Below, one piece after another: positions 56,273-64,000 of a DNA stretch of 64,000 nt. Each line of letters starts with the position of its first letter. Positions within the stretch are counted from its first letter, which is position 1. This DNA is from Psychromonas sp. 14N.309.X.WAT.B.A12. Its GTDB lineage: Bacteria; Pseudomonadota; Gammaproteobacteria; Enterobacterales; Psychromonadaceae. The position numbers were made by a program, and so were the translations under genes. The DNA lies in assembly GCF_030397575.1 (NCBI RefSeq), contig NZ_JAPNXS010000004.1, forward strand, positions 243,866 through 307,865. Direction: 5' to 3'. Below the pieces are notes generated by a model that saw only the letters and a program-made list of their open reading frames with translations, had not been told where the DNA came from and did not search any database.

Positions 56273-56992
56273 CTACGTTAGTAAATCAAGAATACTAAGT
56301 AGGTTTTCTTCTCCATTCTTTTGATTCAAAATGTGAGTTGCAGTTCTTTGTAGCTCAATTTGTGCATTAAATGCGACTGAAACCCCCACTTTTTCTGCCA
56401 AATATATGTCATTTTTTCCATCCCCTATGAATATGCATTCGGAGGGGGAAACGCCATGCTCTGCAGCGATCTGTTGCATGAAGGTAACTTTTCCTTCGTT
56501 ATCTGATGGAAGTAAATTATAGAACTCTAGGTTTCCACTATTATCAAAAAAATATTCACATCCACTAAGTACGTGATCAATCTTTAGTTTCCTTTGAACT
56601 TTATCAGCTAAGCATTTAAAGCCACCTGTAATAAGGGCCGTAGTCACTCCTTTAGTTTTCAAGAAAGAAAGTAGTTCGATTGCCCCTTGCTGAAGCTCTG
56701 AATTATTTGTTATTTTACCTAAGATATCTTCAGTCAAACCGTACTTTTTATGTATTTCAACAGTATCTTTCATCCAATCAAGATAACCTATATATTCTCC
56801 ATTTAACCATTTGTCCTTTGTCTTCTCTTCTTCAAGGTAGCATTGTTCACCAAGCTCTTTTGCTAATACAGTCCATGCACTTGGTGCGACTTTACCATTA
56901 TCTAAAGAAATGTCCTTTTTCAATATCGTCCCTTCCATATCGAAAAACCATATCTTAGGGAAATTGGTAAAAGCTTTATTATTTTTAATCAT
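56273..56992 (-). CDS. HAD-IB phosphatase (SerB-like) with DxE motif I
   Basis: A 239-residue HAD hydrolase resembling the catalytic half of SerB. Motif I is FFDMEGT, in which the second, acid/base Asp is Glu. Motif II is ALITGG, motif III has the Lys in DKVQRKLK, and motif IV is FIGDGKNDIYLAEKVGVSVAF. A DxE motif I is known in ThrH-type phosphotransferases. It lacks the ACT region of the chromosomal SerB at 1604 and is not a close copy. Between a nucleotide-enzyme-like gene and a restriction system, a nucleotide or phosphoamino acid substrate is conceivable; none can be assigned. Confidence 0.78.
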   Translation of the reverse strand: MIKNNKAFTNFPKIWFFDMEGTILKKDISLDNGKVAPSAWTVLAKELGEQCYLEEEKTKDKWLNGEYIGYLDWMKDTVEIHKKYGLTEDILGKITNNSELQQGAIELLSFLKTKGVTTALITGGFKCLADKVQRKLKIDHVLSGCEYFFDNSGNLEFYNLLPSDNEGKVTFMQQIAAEHGVSPSECIFIGDGKNDIYLAEKVGVSVAFNAQIELQRTATHILNQKNGEENLLSILDLLT

Positions 56993-57023
56993 ATGATAAA
57001 AGCCTGTTTTTTTACTATTTAAT

Positions 57024-58307
57024 TTAGATTTTTATATTAAATAACTTGTAAGTAAGGTGTTCTAATTTTTTGTTTTTTGCATAAACTTCAAGTAATTGGC
57101 CTGGGTCTTGATAATGACAATATATAGGTTGGTATTCAGGTAAACAATCTCCTTCTGATTTAATTTCCTTAAGTCTTCCTGCAACATGTACCGATTTGAT
57201 GTGCTTTACAGTTCCAGGAAAAATAAAATGATTAGATATACTTGAATCATTACCTTCAAGTATTGAAAGAGCATCTTGATAGTAAAATTGCTTAACTAAA
57301 TCTGGCCAACCTGGAGCTGTTTGCGGTGAACTTGCTTCATAATATTTAGCATCAACTATAGCAAATTTCTTACCTTCATTGCTTTTAAGAACAGTATCTG
57401 TTCTTTGGCCTTTTCTAGCCATCGCTTTAAATTTATCTTCTTTGGTTCGATAAATTGGCACAGGTAATTTACTATTAACAGGATATTTTCCAATTAGGCA
57501 CTCATCAAGCATTGCTTCCCATAGGGTATGGAATTTACGAACCCCGATTAGTACGTTACTTACTGCTGTACCTTTTTCAAGTCGAAGGTATTTAATCAAA
57601 CCTTTAATTAGAAAAATATCTCGTTCAGAATAACTTAAGCGAAGCTCACGTTCTAAATAAGCAATTTGGGTAGTTTTATCTCCAACTGGATCTCCTATCT
57701 GCAATAGGCGATCATCAATCAAATTAGAATTACCAAACCATAAGTGTCCATAAGTTGTAAATAACTCTCGAATTACCTGAGCATGAATTTTTGCTGTTTC
57801 ACAATTAGCTATATAGCGAGATCGAGAAGTGGCCAAGTCTAAATAAACAGGCCTGCCATTAGCGGGAAAAGCAGTGCTTCTCGCAATGGTACGAGGCCAA
57901 TGAACCTTTCCTGCATTGATTGTTTGTTCTTTTACTCGGCGCACATATAATCCATTAGTGCGATAGTCATCAAGCAATTGAGCTACTTGTGAGAATGATC
58001 TGCCACCAATGACAGTATCACCTTGTTCTTGAGAATAAACACCACTTTCTTTTTCACGAAAGTACTTAAGCAAGGCTTTCAATAAGTAGTGACCTGCCAT
58101 GCTTGATTCATCATCAAGAGCCTTATGGTTTCTAGGAAGAAATATAGCTAAATCATCCCCATAGGAAAGTACGCCACAAAAATGGATTTTCACATCATCT
58201 ATGACGATAAGGCCGTATGAACGCATAACTGACAGAATTTCTTCTGGTATCTTTTTTAAAAGGCTACGATCAGTGAAATAACGAATATTACTCACTAATG
58301 ATTTCAC
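57024..58307 (-). CDS. LlaJI-type restriction endonuclease subunit (McrC-like)
   Basis: A 427-residue nuclease partner of the adjacent AAA+ protein. The PD-(D/E)xK core is visible at about 305-335: GQRTDTVLK, then FAIVDAKYYEA, with Asp, Asp and Lys in place. An N-terminal region probably contacts the AAA+ ring. The pairing with an McrB-like motor and a C5 methyltransferase matches LlaJI, in which two restriction genes (R1 motor, R2 nuclease) cut at an asymmetric site protected by cytosine-5 methylation. It overlaps the motor gene by 20 bases. Recognition site here unknown. Confidence 0.82.
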   Translation of the reverse strand: MKSLVSNIRYFTDRSLLKKIPEEILSVMRSYGLIVIDDVKIHFCGVLSYGDDLAIFLPRNHKALDDESSMAGHYLLKALLKYFREKESGVYSQEQGDTVIGGRSFSQVAQLLDDYRTNGLYVRRVKEQTINAGKVHWPRTIARSTAFPANGRPVYLDLATSRSRYIANCETAKIHAQVIRELFTTYGHLWFGNSNLIDDRLLQIGDPVGDKTTQIAYLERELRLSYSERDIFLIKGLIKYLRLEKGTAVSNVLIGVRKFHTLWEAMLDECLIGKYPVNSKLPVPIYRTKEDKFKAMARKGQRTDTVLKSNEGKKFAIVDAKYYEASSPQTAPGWPDLVKQFYYQDALSILEGNDSSISNHFIFPGTVKHIKSVHVAGRLKEIKSEGDCLPEYQPIYCHYQDPGQLLEVYAKNKKLEHLTYKLFNIKI

Positions 58308-59709
58308 CTTGTAAGTCTTCTGCTATCACTTCTTCTCCATTTTCTTTAATTGCATCTTCTACTTGTGAGTTGAATATAGGCTGATCCTCATGAAAGGCGT
58401 TAGATAAGTCACCAAATGTTTTATAACTTGGTGAAAACACTTTTGTATGACCTAAATGGCGCAAGATATCATCCCAGAGGTAGACGAATAATTTACCGCT
58501 TAAGGTATTTTTAGTGGATTCTTCATCTGCCACCTCATTCTTATTTAAGAAAAATGGTCCTAATAGACGATCTTCTGCAACGTGACATTTAATTAAGGTT
58601 TCATTAATGATTTGGGCAAAGTTAGACCAAGAAATATCGTAAACACCTTCAATTGTAGGTATTCTGAAGTTATTGCTAGGAACATCTACATTATCAAAAT
58701 CAATTTTAATGTACTTAAAGTTCCAGCGGCGTTTGAATGCAGTATCCATAGGCATAACTGCTTGGTCACTGCTGTTCATTGTTGCTAACAAGGATAAATT
58801 AGCTGGAATAGAGATCTTTGTAATTACCTTATCAATGGGTAACTGGTTATTAATGTAGTCAAGCATATCAGGATCTGTAGCATCAATTTCGTACTTACTT
58901 GCGCCATTAAGTCTATCTAGTAACTGGAATAATTCACCAAAAACAGCTGCCGCTGGTGCTCGATTAATTTCTTCAATAATTAGATATACGTGCTCGCTAG
59001 AAAAAGTTAATGCTTCAATTAATGCGTTAGTGAAAGGCCCTGGGCGGAACTGGTAAGTGATTTGACGTTTAGAGGAGTCGTTAGGGTCTTCTTCCATCTT
59101 TGGCTTTAATGAACCAACAAAGTCGCTATATTGTGTATCTGGGTGGAAAACAGTAATTGTTTTTCGAGAGTCTTTAGTACTTTCATCGATCGTATGGCTT
59201 TTACCTGTACCAGGGGCCCCATAAAAAATAATATTTGTGCCCTGAATTTTGTTTGTTGGCTGGCTCGTAGTTACAACATCATCAGGTTGCTCACTACTTA
59301 AATATTGTATGGTTGTTTCTAAGTGGCTTTCAGATAGTTGCATTAGTTTTTCTTGATAGTTACTAAGCCCGTTCGCAATAAAAATTGTTTTATTGATTAA
59401 CGTATAGAGGGGTAATGTCTGGACTGTAGATAATGCATTTACAACAGAATCTTGGATGTGAGTTGAAAAGAGATCTCTCCAAGTTCCTTCTACGTAATTT
59501 GGTGAATTATTAAACGAAATAAGATTGCTTTTTATATTTTCCATAACGCCAATTAATTGCTGGAGTGTGACAGAGAAGTGTTTAGGATTACCTCCTCTAC
59601 CTGTGTTGGAAAAAATGAAGCTTGGAGAAAGAGGGGCATATTCTACCCCCATACCACTTTCTAAATCAGAACATTCTTTAATAAATTGTACTAGTGAGCC
59701 TGTAAACAT
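58288..59709 (-). CDS. McrB-like AAA+ motor subunit of the restriction system
   Basis: 473 residues. The N-terminal part (about 1-160) is probably the DNA recognition region. The AAA+ domain then shows Walker A GAPGTGKSHT (about residue 172), Walker B VYLIIEEINRAPAAAVFGELFQLLDR, sensor 1 LLATMNSSDQ and the arginine finger AFKRRW, the pattern of the McrB group, which uses GTP in E. coli. The nucleotide used here cannot be told from sequence. It forms an operon with the nuclease subunit (overlap 20 bases), and both are divergent from the methyltransferase. Confidence 0.85.
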   Translation of the reverse strand: MFTGSLVQFIKECSDLESGMGVEYAPLSPSFIFSNTGRGGNPKHFSVTLQQLIGVMENIKSNLISFNNSPNYVEGTWRDLFSTHIQDSVVNALSTVQTLPLYTLINKTIFIANGLSNYQEKLMQLSESHLETTIQYLSSEQPDDVVTTSQPTNKIQGTNIIFYGAPGTGKSHTIDESTKDSRKTITVFHPDTQYSDFVGSLKPKMEEDPNDSSKRQITYQFRPGPFTNALIEALTFSSEHVYLIIEEINRAPAAAVFGELFQLLDRLNGASKYEIDATDPDMLDYINNQLPIDKVITKISIPANLSLLATMNSSDQAVMPMDTAFKRRWNFKYIKIDFDNVDVPSNNFRIPTIEGVYDISWSNFAQIINETLIKCHVAEDRLLGPFFLNKNEVADEESTKNTLSGKLFVYLWDDILRHLGHTKVFSPSYKTFGDLSNAFHEDQPIFNSQVEDAIKENGEEVIAEDLQGEIISE

Positions 59710-59780
59710 ATTCCACCCTATTGCCTGTTTTAATACACAGTGATATTATTCCGGGATAAAAATCGGATAAGTGGGTCACT
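59710..59780. promoter_or_regulatory. Divergent promoter region of the restriction-modification system
   Basis: Only 71 bp separate the motor gene and the methyltransferase, so their promoters must overlap or face each other. The sequence contains GATATTATTCCGGGATAAAAATC, broken here into GATATTATT and CCGGGATAAAAATC. The methyltransferase's N-terminal helix-turn-helix could act here to time restriction after modification. Confidence 0.55.
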
Positions 59781-61091
59781 ATGACAACTAAAATTATAAA
59801 TAAAGCTGAATATATCAGAAACTTAAGTAATAAACTGCGATTAGGGCCAACAGAATTGGCTAATCTTTTAGGAATGAATGTTACCGGAGAGCGAACAGTA
59901 CGTGGTTGGATAAATGGTGAGCATGAACCAACGGTTTCTAAGTGGGATGCAATTCTAAAATTAGAGGTTACTTTAAAGGCTCACTATGAAAATGCTCCAT
60001 TTAAGCAACAGAGAATAGAAGACTCTGACTTTACGTTTATTGATTTATTTGCTGGTATCGGAGGCATACGATTACCATTTCAAGAGTTAGGTGGCCATTG
60101 CGTATTTACATCTGAATGGGATAAATTTGCTCAAAAAACCTACTTAGCCAATTATGGTGAAATGCCTAATGGTGATATTACCCAAATAGCGTCTTCAGAA
60201 ATTCCAAATCATGATATTTTACTTGGTGGGTTTCCTTGTCAGTCCTTTTCACAAGCTGGTTTAGGTAAAGGCTTTGATGATACTCGTGGAACTATGTTTT
60301 TTGAGATTCAACGAATACTTACCGAAAAACGACCTAAAGCTTTCTTACTTGAAAATGTAAAGCAGCTAAGAGGACATGATAAAGGCCGCACGTTAGAAAC
60401 GATACTTGCTATTCTACGTGGAGAACATGATCAAAAAGTTTCTGATGACGTACCTATGAGTGAAGACGCTAGGAATGCACTTTCTAAAAAGCTCAAATAT
60501 AGTGTTGATGTACAAGTATTAAGAGCTGGGGATTTTGGTGTTCCACAAAATAGAGAGAGGGTTTTTATCATTGGTTTTGATCGTGATTATTTTGGTAATG
60601 ATTTAAGCTTTAATGATCTGTTTACTTGGCCTGTTGGTTCCAAAGAAGTGACTCGAGTGGGCGATATCTTACAATCAAAGAAAGAACTTGAAATTGATTT
60701 TCAAGAACAACAAAAAGATAGATTCACTATCTCAGATAAATTGTGGAAAGGGCATCAAAAAAGAAAAGAACAACATAAAACCAAAGGTAATGGTTTTGGG
60801 TGTACGGTGAATAATAGGGATGATGTTTATACAAATACAATAAGCGCGCGTTACTATAAGGATGGCTCAGAGATTTTGATTAGTCAAGATGAGTTAGCGA
60901 AGAACCCTCGAATGCTTACACCTAGAGAATGCGCTCGTTTACAAGGCTTCCCAGAAGAGTTCATTGTAGAAGCAGTATCGAAAGGGCAAATATATAAACA
61001 GTTTGGTAACTCAGTTTGTATGAAAGTTATTGATGCGGTTGCAGTTGAAATGGTTAAAACGTTAGCTAAAGCTGAAAACTCTAGAAATTAG
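59781..61091 (+). CDS. DNA (cytosine-5-)-methyltransferase with N-terminal HTH
   Basis: A 436-residue C5 methyltransferase protecting host DNA. An N-terminal helix-turn-helix (about 10-62: RLGPTELANLLGMNVTGERTVRGWINGEHEPT) precedes the catalytic domain. That domain has motif I DLFAGIGGIRLPF, motif IV GGFPCQSFSQAG with the catalytic Cys, motif VI FLLENVKQL, motif VIII QNRERVFIIGF, motif IX RYYKDGSEILI and motif X QFGNSVCMKVIDAVA. The target-recognition region lies between VIII and IX (about 270-345). LlaJI has two methyltransferases for its asymmetric site; only one is present here. The HTH suggests autoregulation. Confidence 0.93.
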   Translation: MTTKIINKAEYIRNLSNKLRLGPTELANLLGMNVTGERTVRGWINGEHEPTVSKWDAILKLEVTLKAHYENAPFKQQRIEDSDFTFIDLFAGIGGIRLPFQELGGHCVFTSEWDKFAQKTYLANYGEMPNGDITQIASSEIPNHDILLGGFPCQSFSQAGLGKGFDDTRGTMFFEIQRILTEKRPKAFLLENVKQLRGHDKGRTLETILAILRGEHDQKVSDDVPMSEDARNALSKKLKYSVDVQVLRAGDFGVPQNRERVFIIGFDRDYFGNDLSFNDLFTWPVGSKEVTRVGDILQSKKELEIDFQEQQKDRFTISDKLWKGHQKRKEQHKTKGNGFGCTVNNRDDVYTNTISARYYKDGSEILISQDELAKNPRMLTPRECARLQGFPEEFIVEAVSKGQIYKQFGNSVCMKVIDAVAVEMVKTLAKAENSRN

Positions 61092-61171
61092 ATTACTTGT
61101 TAATTTTTCTTTAAATTAACCTATATTTTAGTAATTTAAATTACCCATATAATAAAAATTATACGTCGCAC

Positions 61172-61207
61172 AAAGATTCACTTGAAAATATATTCAAGTG
61201 AATCTTT
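61172..61207. terminator. Strong bidirectional terminator hairpin
   Basis: AAAGATTCACTTGAA / TTCAAGTGAATCTTT is a perfect 15-bp stem with a 6-base loop between the convergent methyltransferase and EcoRII-N genes. A/T-rich ends serve as U-tracts on both strands. Confidence 0.82.
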
Positions 61208-61211
61208 CAAT

Positions 61212-61556
61212 CTAACGAATTAATTCACCCCAGAATTGTCCTGAATTATCACTTCCAAAAACCAATGTAGAACCTTCTTGTGCTTGGGCCATAACAGTGT
61301 TGGTTGGAAAGTACAATCGATACTCAGAACGAGTCGGGTGAGCTTCTCGAGCGTCATACCAAGTCAATATTACAGGAATGAAGCCAGCTTCCCCACGAAT
61401 TGAAAAATTTGCTGATATGCTTTGACGAGCTGTGCCAAATAATGATTTTAGTTGGCTTACGCCATTTAACTCATGTTGGTTTGAACGACTAGGTTCAGTT
61501 TCAACTGCTGATAAAGTTTTTACGCATGCGTGGTTCAAAATCAAAGCTTGTCTCAT
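61212..61556 (-). CDS. Stand-alone EcoRII-N (effector DNA-binding) domain protein
   Basis: 114 residues matching the N-terminal, effector-DNA-binding domain of EcoRII-type restriction enzymes: HELNGVSQLKSLFG, VILTWYDAREAHPTRSEYRLYFPTNTVMAQAQEGSTLVFG. EcoRII is about 400 residues, with a PD-(D/E)xK domain after this part; here the gene stops just after it (QFWGELIR). It starts with a Met at 61556. Either a fragment of a lost enzyme or a free-standing DNA-binding protein. It stands between the methyltransferase and a dead insertion sequence. Confidence 0.68.
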   Translation of the reverse strand: MRQALILNHACVKTLSAVETEPSRSNQHELNGVSQLKSLFGTARQSISANFSIRGEAGFIPVILTWYDAREAHPTRSEYRLYFPTNTVMAQAQEGSTLVFGSDNSGQFWGELIR

Positions 61557-61720
61557 TATAAAAATTTTCCTTTATGTGATTGATAATTTCGAAGTGTAAT
61601 CCGAAGAACAGTATATTAAAAAAATTACTTATTCTTAACATATTCGCTTTATATACTATCAAAAAGTTGATGAGGAACTGTGATGGAATTCAATTATGTG
61701 ACTGAATATTAAAGCATTTC

Positions 61721-61734
61721 GAATCGTTACAAAA
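61721..61734. repeat. Direct repeat at the left edge of the IS element
   Basis: GAATCGTTACAAAA recurs exactly at 63219-63232 on the other side of the IS4-type element. It is probably the target-site duplication made on insertion, at least in part. Confidence 0.7.
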
Positions 61735-63206
61735 AAGCCGAACATAAGTTTAATGCCGATCGGTTAAAGATCTAAGAAGAAAACTTGAACGATCTTTCAG
61801 ATAGATCATAATCCCTAACCTTATTTAATAAGATTGGGGATTTTTTTGTTTAATCAAGAGATGGAATTGGTGTATGAGTCATTTGAAAATAAAGAGGCTT
61901 ACGACAGCGTATTAACAGCCATTGATTCTAAATGGATTGAAGAAGTATTATTTTGTACTCAAAAAGCGAGTGTTCGACGTCTCCGCTTACCTGCAGAGCA
62001 AGCCGTTTGGCTAATCATCATGATGGGGTTAATGTGAAATTGCTCAATAAAATAAGTTTGTGGTTCACTCGATATTGCTTTGCAAACTAACCCTGACGAA
62101 GTCTATGACCATGTTGCCCCAAGTGTACTCACCGATTGTCGAAAGCGATTAGGTAAATCTCCTATGAGCTACCTTTTTAGTACAACTTGTGCGGCTTGAG
62201 ATAAATCTATCATCGCTAAAAACATAGTATCGGTTTAAACTTATTAGCCGTAGATGGCACGACCTTTAGGTCGCAAGACACGCCAGAAAATAGAGAAACA
62301 TTTGGTTTTATCTCAAAATCTAATCCTGTTTATCCGCAACTTCGTATGGTTTCTTTGCATTCAATGCATACTCGGATGCTACTTGTCGATGCATTTGATA
62401 GCTGTAGTGTCTGCGAGATAACCTTAGCTAAACGGCTACTGAGCGATATTCCAGAAAATTTATTAACCTTATTCGATCGTTGTTATTTTTCAGCAGACCT
62501 AATGCTCAATTGGCAGCAGTTCGGTATCAATGCACATTGGCTAACACCGGTAAAAAAGCTATGCGGTATTAAGTTATTGATCGGTATACCGATAATGACT
62601 TATTAATCGAAATGCCAGTATCCCCGCAAGCAAGAGCTAAAAATCCAACCTTACCAGAGACTTGGTAAGTAAGAATGATATGTTACCAAGATCCAAAGAG
62701 TGATATTAAAGGCTTTATTACCTCATTAATTGATCCGACACTGTATTCAATGAATGCATTACTATCTGTGTACTGGGAACAATGGGAAATAGAGCAGAGT
62801 TTTGGCGAGCTTAAAAATAATCAGCTTAATGGGGAAATAACACTACGAATTCGTTTTCTAGAAGAGAGATGGCAGAAACTATGGGGGTACTATTGGGTTA
62901 TAATTTGATCCGACTTGAAATGGTTAATATTGCGCTAGAAGCGCAGGTTGAACCTACTCGGATCAGTTTCACGGCCTCCATTTGTATTATAGATACGCAA
63001 ATAAGAGCCTATGCACCATTAGGTAATGGCACTATTTCGAAAAAGCTTCAGCTTATGCGAGAAGATGTTAAACATTTTTTTTGCCCAAAAAAAGAAACAC
63101 TGAACGTTTTCACGTTCAGTGTTCTATATTCCATCTAGATATCCGTTAAGATTTAAGCCTAAAATCTCTTAACCGAACGGCATTGGAACATAAGTTCGGC
63201 TTTTTT
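61731..63206 (+). mobile_element. Decayed IS4-family insertion sequence
   Basis: The ends are imperfect inverted repeats of about 37 bp. The left end starts AAAAAAGCCGAACATAAG and includes AATGCCG and CGGTTAA. The right end, read backwards, starts AAAAAAGCCGAACTTATG and includes the same AATGCCG and CGGTTAA blocks. An internal hairpin with a T7 run at about 61810-61848 may shield the transposase from outside transcription. The transposase frame is broken several times, so the element is immobile on its own. Confidence 0.82.
61834..63138 (+). pseudogene. IS4-family transposase, frameshifted
   Basis: Pieces of one protein lie in order in different frames. First comes an N-terminal part (SKWIEEVLFCTQKASVRRLRLPAEQAVWLII). 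Then LLAVDGTTFRSQDT (first catalytic Asp), LLTLFDRCYFSADLMLNW (second Asp), and YWEQWEIEQSFGELK, the YREK-type motif with the third acidic residue in which the usual Arg is Gln. A C-terminal piece follows. Stops and frameshifts occur near 62037, 62606 and 62908. No active transposase can be made. Confidence 0.85.
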
Positions 63207-63218
63207 ATTGCGACTTAG

Positions 63219-63232
63219 GAATCGTTACAAAA
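63219..63232. repeat. Direct repeat at the right edge of the IS element
   Basis: An exact second copy of GAATCGTTACAAAA (see 61721). It lies 12 bases beyond the right inverted repeat, in the short gap before the rplQ stop codon. Confidence 0.7.
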
Positions 63233-63324
63233 TAACTTGCGCTAAATTTTTCAAAAAAACTAAAATAACTGATTATTTTGAAAACAAAACGCAAGTAACT
63301 TTGAAGCTAATCCTTAAAAGAAAC

Positions 63325-63705
63325 TTACGCTTCTTCGTCCGCTACAACTGGACGGTCTACAAACTGGATATAAGCCATTGGAGCTTTATCGCCAGTACGG
63401 AAACCACATTTAATGATACTAGTGTATCCACCAGGACGAGTCGCGTAGCGAGGACCTAGTTCATTAAATAATTTTGCCACTACTGCATCATCACGAAGAC
63501 GAGCAAATGCTAAACGACGGTTAGCAACGCTATCCGTTTTAGCTAATGTAATTAATGGCTCAATTACACGACGCAATTCTTTTGCTTTTGGCACTGTAGT
63601 TTTAATAACTTCATGCGTGGCAATAGAGATTGCCATATTACGAAACATAGCCTGACGGTGGCTACTGTTTCGGTTAAGCTGACGTCCACTTTGACGATGG
63701 CGCAT
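63325..63705 (-). CDS. rplQ: 50S ribosomal protein L17
   Basis: 126 residues beginning [25 protein letters not shown], the invariant L17 start, with the [14 protein letters not shown] and [28 protein letters not shown] blocks. It is the last gene of the ribosomal alpha operon, 35 bases after rpoA. The island's right boundary lies about 100 bases beyond its stop codon. No typical terminator for the operon is seen before the IS element, so the original one may have been displaced. Confidence 0.97.
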   Translation of the reverse strand: MRHRQSGRQLNRNSSHRQAMFRNMAISIATHEVIKTTVPKAKELRRVIEPLITLAKTDSVANRRLAFARLRDDAVVAKLFNELGPRYATRPGGYTSIIKCGFRTGDKAPMAYIQFVDRPVVADEEA

Positions 63706-63740
63706 AACCTAATCCTTATTATTCGTGAATCGGCTTTAGT

Positions 63741-64000
63741 CTAATCTTCGATTAAACTTGCTGGTGGCCAATCTTCTAAGCGCATGCCTAGAGACAGTCC
63801 ACGTGAAGCAAGTACATCTTTGATTTCAGTTAGAGACTTCTTACCTAAATTAGGCGTTTTTAGAAGTGCAACTTCAGTACATTGTACTAGGTCACCGATA
63901 TAATGAATCGATTCCGCTTTCAAACAATTCGCAGAACGAACAGTGAGTTCTAAATCATCTACTGGGCGTAAAAGAATTGGATCAAACTCAGGTTTAGCTT
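63741..64000 (-). CDS. rpoA: RNA polymerase alpha subunit, C-terminal part
   Basis: Partial: the 5' part lies beyond the window. The 85 visible codons are the alpha C-terminal domain, with [35 protein letters not shown] (DNA- and activator-contacting helix with the 265-type Arg) and [19 protein letters not shown], ending PPASLIED. It precedes rplQ, as in all gammaproteobacterial alpha operons. Confidence 0.97.
   Translation of the reverse strand, partial: AKPEFDPILLRPVDDLELTVRSANCLKAESIHYIGDLVQCTEVALLKTPNLGKKSLTEIKDVLASRGLSLGMRLEDWPPASLIED

Noticed and set aside
61212..61556. Complete EcoRII restriction enzyme
   Set aside because: Only the N-terminal effector domain is encoded; no nuclease domain follows in any frame of the short gap.

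Overview
The window is chromosomal DNA of a low-GC marine gammaproteobacterium. Gene order and protein character (serB next to an AhpA/YtjB gene; gltA divergent from sdhCDAB-sucABCD; a Pds sortase-type two-component locus; glucosylglycerate genes; rpoA-rplQ) suggest a cold-adapted Psychromonas-like member of the Alteromonadales. The genus is an inference; nothing in the window proves it.

Positions 1-34,300 are mostly core. They hold a tRNA-Val, serB with its divergent membrane partner, a large PilZ protein, DUF2058 and CBS proteins, aat, and a complete TCA block: gltA leftward, sdhCDAB-sucABCD rightward, sharing a 368-bp control region with an ArcA-like box. Next come rlmG, a chitinase-fold lipoprotein with a disabled active site, a PhnA-type zinc protein, pyrC and a divergent HemF-like protein. 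The sortase-system regulators pdsR/pdsS and the OmpA-like pdsO follow, but no sortase or sortase substrate is present. A three-gene cassette (phosphatase, GpgS, GH13 phosphorylase) probably makes and recycles the compatible solute glucosylglycerate. A DUF3014 membrane protein closes this part.

Positions 34,600-36,250 hold a tRNA cluster (Pro, Arg, His, Leu, Pro) that dissolves into decayed tRNA-Pro copies and 133-142 bp repeat units with terminator hairpins.

Positions 36,700-52,700 look like an inserted catabolic block. Two parallel modules each have a TRAP transporter (DctP-DctQ-DctM) ending in an amidase, plus a GntR/FCD regulator. Between them lie a hydantoinase, an arylmalonate-decarboxylase-like protein, a hydratase/FAH-like protein, a beta-hydroxyacid dehydrogenase and a racemase-family protein lacking both catalytic cysteines. 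The likely substrates are cyclic amides or imides and their half-amides. Palindromes with the core ATTGCATGCAAT mark probable operators. The right edge abuts a 5'-truncated vWA gene and a remote copy of the tRNA-Pro flanking repeat.

Positions 53,500-63,200 are a defence island. It holds a methyltransferase-HNH fusion, a dUTPase-like domain fused to a membrane anchor and coiled coil, a HAD phosphatase, a LlaJI/McrBC-like restriction pair with a divergent C5 methyltransferase, a lone EcoRII-N domain, and a decayed IS4-type element with terminal inverted repeats. The island ends against the 3' end of the ribosomal alpha operon (rplQ, rpoA), which runs off the window.
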